Positions 1 through 10,528 of a stretch of 64,000 nt of DNA are shown here, piece by piece. The notes below the pieces were generated by a model that had not been told where the DNA came from, did no database searches, and worked only from the letters and a program-made list of their open reading frames with translations. How positions within the stretch are numbered: the first letter of the stretch is position 1; each line of letters opens with the position of its first letter. This DNA is from Desmodesmus armatus. Its lineage: Eukaryota > Chlorophyta > Chlorophyceae > Sphaeropleales > Scenedesmaceae. Made by a program: the position numbers and the translations under genes. The stretch is from the NCBI GenBank assembly GCA_007449985.2, contig VIIQ02000116.1:62001-126000 (forward strand), read 5' to 3'.

Positions 1-3000
1 AGCAGCAGCGGCACACGCAGGCACCAGCGGTGATCCTACCACAGCTGCTGCGACGGTGGCAGGCAGTGCTGCAGCAGCCGGCACTGGGTCCGGGGCCAGC
101 AGCAGTGCAGCAAGCCCACAGGGCGGGCCGGCGGCTGCTGCTGCTGGTGGCAGCAGCTTTGTGTTCACGAGCCAGCAGGACCAGCAGCAGCCACGGGATC
201 AGCACCGGCAGGCCTCCTCACCACACCAGGGACAGTGGTGGAGCAATGGCGGCGCGGTAGACGGCACTAGCCCACAGCGGCAGCAGTCGCTGCCGCCGCC
301 CGGGCCACAGCAGCAGCATTTTCACATGCTGCCGCCGCTGCCGCAACCGCACCCACACCCGCAGCACAGCATGCCGCCTGTTGGCAGCATGCGGCACCGG
401 CACCAGTCATCTGTCCTTACCAGCACTTCGAGCAGCCAGCAGGTGCAGGGTGCAGGGCAGGGCAGCAATGGCGGCACGGGTGCGGGTGGCTCGAGTTTGC
501 CAGGCAACGGCGGCAGCAGCAACCCCAGCAGGCGCAACAGCGGCAGCAGCCGTGGTGGCAGCGGCGGCCAGCAGCAGCAGCAGTCGCAGCAGCAGCGCCA
601 GCAGCAAGGGTTCAGGAAGGGTCCTGCCGCGCTGCTGGTCGGGCTGTGGAAGGTCTTGACAAGTTACCTGCAGGTGCGTGAGGCTGGTCTGAATGCATGC
701 GCAAGCGCTTTTTATTATCGCAAGCGCTTTTGATTATCACATGTCACCAGCCAAGCGTGTGTACAATGCTGTGCGTCTTGCTGGGGTTGCTGAGTTGGGA
801 ACAAAAAGCACGGCACCGTCGGTTTGCTGTAACTGGCTTGACAGTCTCTTGGAGAGGCCCTAACACCACGATCAGCTGCAGTTCGGGTGGCCATCACTCA
901 CAACGGTCTCAGCAAAAAACCCTCACACACCCTGTGACCTTTGCTGCTGATGCTGTTGCCACCTACTGCAGGTGCTGGGTACCATTCGCCACATCTCCCT
1001 GCGAGCCCTCCCAGAGATGTCCGCGCAAGCCCTGGCATGGGCCGACCTGTCGACCTTCACTTCCTTCGTCGCGCTCGACTGCTTGCTCCCTGGGCCCCAG
1101 GAATGGCACGCGTTCATCAAGCTCTTCGCACGGACGATCGCACTTCCGCTCCTGCTGCTCCTCGCTTCCGCACTCATGTGGACGACTTGCTGGCTTTTCC
1201 GGCATTTGGCCCTCCGGCTTCACCGGAAGTACGGCCATCGGCACAACTTGCGGTGGCAGCCGCTGCGGCAGATGCAGCGGCACGCGCGGGTTGCTCCCGA
1301 CCCACTCAAGGCTTACCTGAGCCCACGTATGCTCATCACCCTCGTAGTGTTGTCGTACAGTTTGTACCCTCTGGTAACTTCGGGGCTGCTGTACACGCTG
1401 CAGTGTGTGTACATTCCAGGGCCCTTTGCAGCAGAGTCTGCTGCAGTGGAGTACAGCAGGGGGCACTACGATTGGTTGCTACAGCGGCAGGCGGCTGCAA
1501 ACAGCAGTGCACTTGCTGGCGGTGTCGCTCGGAGCAGCGGCGTCGGCGGCAGCACCGGGCAGAGCGACATTCAGCTGTGCAGGCCGGGTCAGGGGGCGCT
1601 GGAGGCGGGGCTGTGCTGGGTGACCGGCAGGTTTTGGGCCATGGACTATGATGTGCAGGTAGGTCACGTGGAAGATGATACTACGTAGTGGTGGAATATA
1701 TTCTCTGAGTTGTGCTGCATGCTGAGTGTTTGATGGATGCATTGAAGGGCAGCATGAAGTGTCAAGGCTGAATCAAGGCTGTATTTGTGCTTCACTTGCA
1801 CGTGCCTCCCTCCCCTATCATGTGCTGGCCTTGCAGGGCTGCGGGGCCGGTGTGACATGTTGCTGCCAGCAGTACGCCTTTTGCTTCAGAGTCACAGTGC
1901 TGCTGGCAAACGCTGTCGCTAGAGCATTGATGCCATGACACACACGTGCTGACTTTGCAGTGTGTCAATTGTCGTTGATTGTTGCCCGTGCAGTGCTTTG
2001 TGGGTCATCACAGGGCAGTGGCCTACTTTGGCCTGGTGATGCTGCTGCTGGTGGGCGTGTGCTTCCCTGTGGCAGCTGCCCTGCTGCTGTGGTACAACAG
2101 GAAGCGGCTGGATGATTGGGACTTTGCATGGAAGGTGCGCCACGCAGCGAGGAGCGACATGCTTAGATAGGCCCTATTGGCTTCAGTCCCGTCCTGCACA
2201 CGGTTTGCATGATACCATGCCAGCAATGCAGATTTGTGGTTTATGTGCTCGTTGTTTTAAGTGCAGATCCAGCCACACAGACAGACCATTGGTATCGTGC
2301 ATGTCGGGGATCATGACAACTGACTGCATGCACCACCTCCGCCAACATCTCGCCACCTCACTCACCTGCTGCGCTGTGCCGTGCTGTGTTGTGCTGTGCT
2401 GTGTGCCACCCCGCAGTGGTCCTTCCTGTATGCCGAGTACAACCAGAACACCTGCTTCTGGGAGTTCATTATCATGGGCCGCAAGCTGGCCTTCCTGGCC
2501 GCCACCATCCTGCTGCCTATGGCCCTCGACACTCCTGAAGAGACGACCGCGCAGATGCAGCTGCTGGTGTGTGTGCTGCTGGCGGTCACCTTCCTGCTGC
2601 TGCACGCCTCGCTGCACCCCTTCAAGCAGGGGGTGCTCAACAGGCTGGAGCGGCTGGGACTCACAGCCATAGCCTTGAGGTGGGTGGGGTGGGATGGGGG
2701 TGGGCGCGATGGGTGGCTGGTGCCAGCTTCCGTTGTGGTGAGGGATGGGTGTAGAACTCATGTAGCAAGAAGCTGCGGTGTTGACTCCCTTGTTTGGAAC
2801 CCCTCCTGCTTTTGCCTAAACATCAACTCCCAACCCAATCGCTGCACCTCGCCCAGTACGTATCAGCTGAGACAACCACCTGGCGTGCTACTGCCTGCTG
2901 CCCGCAGCTGCACCGTGCTTGCCGCACTCACATGCTGACACCCCTGTCTGCCATCCCTACCCACTCCCTTGTACCTGTCCGCAGCTGTACCCTGCTTGCC

Positions 3001-3696
3001 GCCTCCCTTGTGGTTGAGAAGGGCCGCACAGCCCTATTAGTCATCCTCGGCTTGGTCAATGTGACAGTCGTCACCATTTTCCTCTACCACATCATCCGAC
3101 AGCTGTGGCTGTGGATCGGGGCCCCGGCCAGCAAAGCCGTGGGCACGGCCTATAGGAGCAGCAGGGACTGGTGGGGTAAGGAGGTGACCAGCAGGATTAA
3201 GCCGCATCTGGAGAGGTGGGCTGGATGTTGGCAGTGGCCGCCGGTTTGTTTGGAGCAGCTGGGGGGCACCTGGGCTGGCAGGTGCCTTGCGAGGGTGAAG
3301 GGGTGCTGCTGGTTGCGGCGGGGGAGTGAGGGGAAGCAGGAGGAGGAGGAGGACGATCAGCAGCAGCAGCAGCATGTTGTGGCGAATGGGCATGCGGCAC
3401 CTGCGGTAGCGGCTGCGGCGGCGCCGCAGCAGCAGCAGCGGAAGCAGAAGCAGAAGCCGCAGGGTCAGCAAGCAGCTGCGAATGGGCAGGTTCCTCAGCC
3501 GCCGCCGCCGGCCCAGCAGCAGCAGCAGCAAATGGCAAATGGGCATATGCCGCAGCAGGCGAATGGGCATGTGCAGCAGCAGCCACAAGCCAATGGGTGT
3601 GCTCCTCCTGCCCTGCAGCAGCAGCCAGTAGCTGGTCAGGGGCCAGGGGTCCCGCCTCAGCACAGTATCCATCAGATACAGCTGACCAGGCGGTAG
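1..3696 (+). CDS. Polytopic membrane protein, 3' part (5' end outside window)
   Basis: Five exons are proposed: 2-673, 972-1658, 1994-2134, 2417-2679 and 2985-3696. The intron phases are 0, 0, 0 and 2, every border is GT..AG, and the frame is continuous to TAG at 3694. The first exon is low-complexity Gln/Ser/Gly/His-rich and is open at the window edge. Exons 2-5 encode about seven hydrophobic segments, for example LPLLLLLASALMWTTCWLF, AYFGLVMLLLVGVCFPVAAA and LLVILGLVNVTVVTIFLY. The word FWEFIIMGRKL precedes a transmembrane helix in exon 4. The cytosolic tail is charged and then Gln/Ala/Pro-rich with short NGH-type repeats. This layout resembles the C-terminal membrane module of large TRP-like or polycystic-type algal and protist surface proteins, but that is a loose resemblance; no catalytic or pore signature is certain. 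An alternative acceptor lies at 2907/2908 (see findings). Confidence 0.7.
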
Positions 3697-4084
3697 CTGT
3701 GTGCGTGTATGCGGGGCATGGGCCGGTCTGTGACCCCTTGCTGATTGCTTTGTTGTAAGCTGGCTGTGTGTTGTTGAGTTTCTGTCAGGGATGTGTGTGT
3801 GTGCTGCAATCTGTACGGTGTGGGGAATGTGTGAACTTTCTGCAAGTGATTTATCTGTCTGTCAGTTTTGAATCCACACTGTGAGTGCATGCTGCCGCTC
3901 ACGTGCTGTGCTGCGCTGTGCTGAGGATAGGTTGGGCTGCAGGAGCTTTTCCTGGGGGTTCTGTTGTGTCCATGCAAGCTGAAAAAGCTCCTACAGCATG
4001 TGCACGTCTTAGCAGTTACTGGGGGTTGTACTTTGGCCGTACTTTTTTGTGTACGGCGGCCTGTCTGCATTGCAGCTGCTCCTG

Positions 4085-4124
<40 letters not shown>

Positions 4125-4978
4125 AAAGAGGTGTGTGTGTTATTGAGCCTTTTTGTGTCATGTTGCAGCTGACCGGCCTTTGCCGCAATGCACGCAGGGC
4201 CCAGCTGTTGGGCTTTAGGCGCCAGGGGTTTTGTGGTCTTACACACTGGTTCCATCAGCTAACCTAGTCAGCCTTGGTGACGAGCAGTCAACTGTTAAAG
4301 ACATGGGCAGTTTGCAACACTGTGGGTGGTGTGTGTACAATGGCAGCCCTACTTTTTGACGTGTGCAACCCCAGTTTTAGCTTCAAATCGTTGTGTCTGT
4401 GTCTCTGCCGGGCAGAGCAGTTGGTGTTGATGCTTTTCAAATGGGTTGGGGCTGTTGTGCCCTCGCTGCTGCCACGTATGCTGCAACATGGCATACCTGT
4501 TGTGGGGTTAGGGTTGGAATACCTTTGTTCAGCTTGTGTGTGATCGGTTGGCAGCTTTGTGTGTGATCAGTTTGCAGCTTTCACTGCGGTGTTGATGCGA
4601 GGTCTGTCCTGTTGACACTGCCACCCCACAGTGGGCCTTGGCGCAGTGTGTTGTTTGGAATGGTTCACAGGGCAGCAGTCACTGGCGCGTGTGCGGTTCT
4701 GTGGGTGTGTCAGCTACCGAAAGCAGAGCCGTTGTCTGTTGCACGGGTGTGCTGCTGACAGCACCTGAGAGCTGCTGCTGCCGGGTGGCGTGTAAGATAC
4801 CTATCAATACATATCTTCCTGTAATCTGACTTCAGTTGTCACCCATGCATTTGGTGGGGCAGGCCTGTGGTTGTAAGGTGTGTATGTTGTCTGTTGGGCG
4901 CTCTAAGTTGCAAGCCAGGCAGCCGCAGCAGTTCTACTCGCCAACATGCACATGTGTTCTGACACCGGGGCCCAATCT
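3697..4978. other. Non-coding stretch with a CTG microsatellite
   Basis: I see no convincing gene here. Apart from the 3' region of the upstream gene, the stretch holds a pure CTG run of about 13 units near 4086-4124 and short GT-rich words. The open frames are shadows of low-complexity sequence. Confidence 0.6.
3754..3758 (+). terminator. Poly(A) signal TGTAA of the membrane-protein gene
   Basis: TGTAA, the usual green-algal polyadenylation word, occurs 58 nt after the stop codon of the upstream gene. Only the word and its position support this call. Confidence 0.5.
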
Positions 4979-6141
4979 ACCGTCAGCACACTCTCGTGAC
5001 TGCGCTGTGGCTACAACGTGATAAGCACGGACTGGCTGGCTTTGTGGTTAGGGCCAACTTGTTGTTGCGGGGCTGTGGCCACTGTGGCCGCTGTGGTGCC
5101 CTTGCTGTGCCATCATTGCCGCGCCCCTGCTGTGGCTGACAGGTTGCATCCATGATGTGAATGACAGTCTCCTCTGCAGCAGCTGTGACCATGTTACTTG
5201 AAGTGGACAAGCTGTGTTCTGCCCTGGACAGCTGGCAGTTGGCTGTCTGTGTGCATAAGCTAGCTTCTATGCCTACTGGGTGGTCAGTTTGACAGGCAAC
5301 ATGGCGCAACTCTGCATGTCAAGCTTTGGGCTGCAATACCATTGACAGTAGCCAACTTGTTGACGCCGTGTCTGATTAGGACAGCCTTCAGTTTCAACTG
5401 CGTAAACGCCACACACGGGATGCACGTCGCCTAGTAAGGGACTTGCTGACTGCATTGAGAGTGCCTGCCTTGGACAGGTGGGGTAAAGCATTGAAGCCCT
5501 GAACGTCAACCCCGGCTGCAACTGCCTGGTGCGCCTCAGCTTCAAGACAACTGCTGCAAACATTAACCTCAACTTGGTCATTCGGCCTTACATGGCATGG
5601 AACAATGCAAGCCCAAAAGCGGAAACAACCGCCAAGTTCCAATAGAGTCACCCCAAGAACCATCAGGCTGTTGCAGCCCAGGCATGCACACTGACAGGAC
5701 AGAAATGCTGACTAACACTGGCACAGCACTGCTCGGACTCAGAGTCTGCAAATGCATTCTGCTGTCAAGCAGGTATCACCGTCAGCACTCTGACCAGATT
5801 TCAGCCTTGCAGTCAGGATCATCATGCTGAAGATAGCATGGGTGATGCAAGCTAGCTGTCCGACACACCTGGCAGGTGTGTGGCTTCCATCAAAAACTGG
5901 CTTCCCACCATGCTTATTCTGTGATGCACATGCACAGGCTGTGATGCACATGCACAGATGAAATAGTAATTTGCTGCACTGCAGCACAATTCAAGTGCCA
6001 TCAAAGCTGATCATGAGGTCGACTGGTGACCAGCTACAGTAGTACCCTTCGATAATTGAGTTGCGCCCGCAACATGGGGTTTATCGAATTCAAGCCTCAG
6101 CACATCTGTAAGATGTGCAATACTAGCTGCACCCAGTCAGC

Positions 6142-6867
6142 TTAGAGGCCCTTGCCGTGCTTGAAGTGTGGTGCTGCAAACTTGTGGTGAGGGACATGGA
6201 TGGGTGCAACATGGATGGGATGCACCACCTTCTTCTCCACAACAACAGGGTGGTGCACAACCTTCTCAACAATGACAGGCTTCTCCACAATAACGGGGTG
6301 CACGACCACCTTGGGGTGCTTCACGTGTGGCTTGTGGTGGAGCGGGGGCAGGTGGATGGGTGGCAGGTGGACGGGTGGCAGGTGGATTGGGGCAGCATGC
6401 TTGGGGTGGTGAACACCCTTCAGCAGCTTGCGGGTGGAACCTGCGAGTTGGGTTTGAGGGAGGGTAACAAAGTCAGAGCGAGACAAAATGATGGGAGTTG
6501 GCTTGTGAGTGCGTATACCATGCTGCTGCACAGTGCGTCAAGGATCAGCACAGTGCTGGGTGGCTGCATCCTTGTCCACCGCCGATTCTGCCAGCAATAA
6601 GAGGGTAGAAATTGCGGCTGGCACTGCGCACTGCAGGTGTCTGCCAGGTTGAACTTTCTCTGCAGTCATATGACATGATCATGCAAGTTCAAGCACTTGA
6701 GTGTGCACTTGTGTGCTGTTGCTGTTCGAGGTGCTTTCCCCTCTCATGGCCAGAAGCCAGAAGAAGCCAGATCCAGATTATGCTATGTCCATGCAGTGCG
6801 TACCTGCCAGAGCCCCAGGAGCAATGGCAAGAAACAGAACTGCGAAAAAAAGGATCTTGACCTTCAT
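6142..6867 (-). CDS. Small secreted His-rich protein, copy A
   Basis: Two exons read on the minus strand: 6867-6804 and 6440-6142, joined in phase 1, giving 120 aa. Exon 1 encodes a signal peptide (MKVKILFFAVLFLAIAPGALA, written here as 6867-6804; core FFAVLFLAIAPG). The mature part is rich in His, Pro, Val and Lys, with repeated words such as HPVIVEKPVIVEK, HLPPVHLPP and HPIHVAPIHVP. It has no Cys. It is probably exported to the cell wall or a vacuole; the His-rich repeats could bind metal ions, but that is inference and I recognise no named family. A TGTAA word on the minus strand (5592-5588) is also present in copy B and is a candidate poly(A) signal. The start is the ATG of the signal peptide, conserved with copy B. 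Confidence 0.75.
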
Positions 6868-7529
6868 TTTGGAACTTCCTACGGCATTACAGCAGCATCA
6901 GCACAGCAGCAGCAGTAAGCAGATGGTGTTGACGCCCGCCTACGCAGCTAACGACGGCTGAATCATGATTGATCACAATCACAGCCACATGTGGACTGTA
7001 AGGAAAGTGGAAATTGTTTAGAAAAGCAGCAAGGAACATTGCGCTTCCGCTTCAACGCCATCCGGGCAGTGCGATTCACGCCGTCTCTCACCTAAGGGAG
7101 CAACTGTAGAAGGGATGGCTGAACGTAGTTGCTGACCAAGCTTGGTGAATGATGATGACTTTTTGCCTGCATTGTTTAATCGTTCGACCTTGCAACCGCC
7201 ATCGAAACCGCGAAAACGGTTTGTAACCCGTCGGCCGTCGTTGACAACACATAACGACTGGATACCATCTTAAATACCATATTATATACTTTTCTAAGAA
7301 GAACACTGAGTCGGACGGCCGACAGCTGTGATGCTGGTGCTGTACATGTCACAGGAGGTCACCTGTCTGCCATATGCGCATAGCAGCAGCAAGCGCTGAT
7401 ACCATCTTGAAGGTTGCCACAGGGGTGCCACCAACACAACACATGTGATGTACATCAGTAAAACATCACAACTCATCCGAACATGGCCCCACCAGATCCG
7501 GCACTTCAATCCCAGTTGGGATGCGGGCA

Positions 7530-7659
7530 TCACTTGTCCTCGAAGGTACCCTGAAACTCGTTCAAGCTGCCCCCTCCTGTGCCCTGCGGGTCCTCCTCTA
7601 GGAAGATGGCCGTCAGCAACTTGCCAGTCTGGTCCACACAGCCCCTGTACATTCCACCA
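7530..7659 (-). pseudogene. Orphan copy of the asparaginase terminal exon
   Basis: This 130-nt segment matches asparaginase exon 6 (10658-10529) in length, splice acceptor (GTGCAG before TGG) and stop codon. Its frame is intact and encodes GGMYRGCVDQTGKLLTAIF and on to EFQGTFEDK, with only three changes from the parental exon that I can see (H to Q, P to L, N to D). It lies 3.0 kb downstream of the real exon on the same strand as part of copy A. It is either a dead duplicate or a usable alternative last exon. Confidence 0.8.
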
Positions 7660-9054
7660 CTGCACAGCACAGCAGGGCGGTGTGACAAGGCAGGGCAAGG
7701 TGACTGTTACGAGTGATGTAACTGTTTGTGATCATGTGAGCCTCACATACGGCATTGCTGACTTCCGCAGCGTTCCAGCAGCTTGCACACCCAGCAGGCA
7801 TCCAGCACTGTGGCTCTTCACAGCAGCATCCACCACAAGCGACCGTCAGCACACTCTCGTGACTGTGCTGTGACTGCAACATGATAAGCACTGACTGGGT
7901 TGCTTTGGAGGCGAGCCCTGAGGGCCCTCTTGCCTGATGTTGGACTGTGGCAACTGTGGCCGCTGTGGTGCACTACATGTTGCCGCGCCCCTGCTGTGGC
8001 TGACAGGTTGCGTCCATGTTGTGAATGACAGCCCCCTCTGCAGCTTTTGTAACCAGGTTGCTTCAGTTGACAACTTTTGCTTTTGTGTTTGCGCTGAACA
8101 GCTGGCAACAGGTTGTATGACCTGCTTGATGGTCATTTTGACGGCCGACAAGGTGAAAATTCGCTTTCAACCTGTAGGTGCAAGGCAATTGTTGACGATG
8201 GCCAGCTTGTCTAAACAGTGTCTGACTACGACAGCCTGAGCCTGCCACTCTGTTGGGTGAACACCTGGAATCCAAGCCGCATTGTAGTGGATCTGCTGGC
8301 TGACGTATAAGTGCTGCCTTAACCACATGAGATGGCGCATTCTCAGCCCCTAAGGGTCAATCAAAACTGTTACTGCCTGGCATGCCTCAGCTTCAGGATG
8401 ACTGTTGCCAACAATAACCCGACATCTTCCTCATTCAGCTTTACAAAGCGTGAAACAATGCAAGAGCAGATGAAGCAACAAGTGCCACCTGCCAAGTAGG
8501 GACTCTGAGAGTCGCTCCAGGATCCATCAGGCTGTTGCAGCCCAGGCATGCACACTGACAGGACACAACTTGTGCTTCAGCTTGAAACTGACTCACACTG
8601 GCATTGCTGGTACAGAAAGAATTTGTGAATGCATTCTGCTGCACAGCAGGTGCCACAGCCAACACTATGACCAGAATACAGCCTTGAGTTCAGGTAGACC
8701 ACACCATGGGCCCATCACGGTGATGCAAGCTAGCCGTCACAGGCGTGTGGCTCAATAAACTGGCTTCCCTCCATCTCTCTGGTGTGATGCACATGCACAG
8801 AGTGATGCACGGCGCAGATCAAATAACACTTGCTGCACTGCAGCACAACTCAAACGAGCCATCAAAGCTGATCATGAGGTTCAGCAGCTACAGCAGTAGC
8901 CTTCAATGGCACTGAAGGCTACTGCAGTGGTCGTGATTGGATTGTGCAACATGGGGTCTCAACACTCTCTGCTCCCTCTAGTCTGGAATGGGGACAACCA
9001 TATTCAACCCCAGCACATCTGCCAAAAGTGCAGTGCTACCTGCACCCAGCCAGC

Positions 9055-9855
9055 TCAGAGGCCATGCTTGCCGTGCTTGATATGTGGCGCTGCAAACTTG
9101 TGGTGAGGGACGTGGATGGGGTGGTGAGGGACGTGGATGGGTGCAACATGGATAGGATGCACCACCTTCTGCTCCACCACCTTCTCCACCACTACAGGGT
9201 GCACAACCTTCTCGACAATGACGGGTTTCTCAACAATTACGGGGTGCACAACAACCTTGGGGTGCTTGACCTCCTTGTGGTGGACCACAGGGTGCTTGTG
9301 GTGGACCGCATGTGAGGATGCAGACGCGTAGGCATAGGCAGATGCGTGGGCGGATGCCACATGGACGGGGGCCTTGTGCTTGGGGTGGTGGAAGTCCTTC
9401 AGCAGCTTGCGGTTGGAACCTGCGAGGCGGGGGTGAGGGAGGGTGAAAAGGCAAAGCAGGACGATAAGCTAGGGGCCAGCGCGATGTTTAGCATGTTCAA
9501 GCTGCGCAACAGTGCGACAACCTTCACCAAGCTGCTGGGTTGCCCGCAAATATTTTCTGCATACTGCTTATAAGCAGTAATTACTGCTCTGCCAGCACGG
9601 CAGTGGCCCACTCTGTGCACAGTGTGAATGTGTGCGGTACACAAGCCGCTGCAACTGCGCACTGCACTGCTTGTGAGACAGGCCCTGCACATCAAACCAG
9701 TCTATGGACGTGAATGTGCGCATTCACTTGTGTTGCAGGAAGTGCTGTCCCCTCCCACATGGCCAGGTTGTCCCCCTGCTGCAGTGCTTACCTGCCAGAG
9801 CCCCAGGAGCAATGGCAAGGGCCAAAATTGCGCAGACTAGGATCTTGACCTGCAT
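9055..9855 (-). CDS. Small secreted His-rich protein, copy B
   Basis: Two exons on the minus strand, 9855-9792 and 9419-9055, are joined in phase 1 to give 142 aa. The 64-nt first exon has the same length as in copy A and encodes a signal peptide starting MQVKILVCAILALAIAPG. The mature protein starts GSNRKLLKDFHHPKH. It has an Ala/Ser/Tyr-rich insert (HASAYAYASASSHA) that copy A lacks; copy A has HLPP repeats at that point. It then shares the KHPKVVVHPVIVEKPVIVEK block and ends with paired HPIHVAPIHVPHH words. The two proteins therefore differ mainly by repeat turnover in the middle. The function is unknown; extracellular metal binding or a wall role is only a guess from the composition. Confidence 0.78.
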
Positions 9856-10162
9856 CTTGGAACTGCCTACGGCAAGGAGAAGTCAACAGCAGCAACAGCA
9901 CAGCAGTAGCAGCTGACGCCCGCCTCAGCAGCTGGCAACGGCAGAATCAGGATTGATCAATCACAACCGCATGCAGACTGGATGAATCAATCGCAATTTT
10001 GCAACAAAGGAGAAAGAAATGTTGCGGCTCCGGTTCAACGCCATCCGTCGGGGCAGTGCGATGCACGCCGTTTCTCTCACCTAGGGGAGCACCTGGGGAA
10101 GCGAAGGCCGAATGTAGTCGCTGATGGATGCTTTGTGAATGTTGATGAGTGCTTGTCTGCAC

Positions 10163-10225
10163 TCTTATATCGTTCGACCTTGCAACCGCCATCGAAACCG
10201 CTGTGCGCAAAACCGCGAAAACGGT
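10163..10225 (-). promoter_or_regulatory. Conserved promoter block of the His-rich gene (copy B; copy A at 7181-7220)
   Basis: A 30-nt block beginning CGTTCGACCTTGCAACCGCC (plus strand, 10171 and 7181) is identical in both duplicated copies, about 315 nt upstream of each ATG. Next to it lies an inverted repeat, AACCG..CGGTT around a GAAAA core. In copy B a TATA-like ATATAAG (minus strand, 10170-10164) sits on the gene-proximal side. Conservation inside otherwise drifting flanks suggests a regulatory role. Confidence 0.45.
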
Positions 10226-10528
10226 TGCTTATCCGTCGTTCGTCATTATCAACACATAACGACTGAATACCATCAAAGATATCATAGTTCAATGATTCGG
10301 GCGGCCAACAAGGCAGCCTAGACGAGGCTGTGATGGTAGTGCTGTACTTGGCGCAGGAGGTCACCTGTGCTCTGTCACATGCGCATAGCAGCGGCAAGCA
10401 CTGGTTCCATCTCAAAGGCTGCCACAGGGAGTGCCACCAACACAACACCTCAGCAAAACCACAACTCATTCGGCCTGCGACATGGCCCTACCAGGTTCGG
10501 CACTTCAATCCCAGTCAGCATGCGGGCA

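Noticed and set aside
3203..3586. Minus-strand Ala/Pro-rich frames opposite the Gln-rich tail
   Set aside because: They are shadows of CAG/CCG-rich coding sequence on the plus strand, where the frame is confirmed by splicing.
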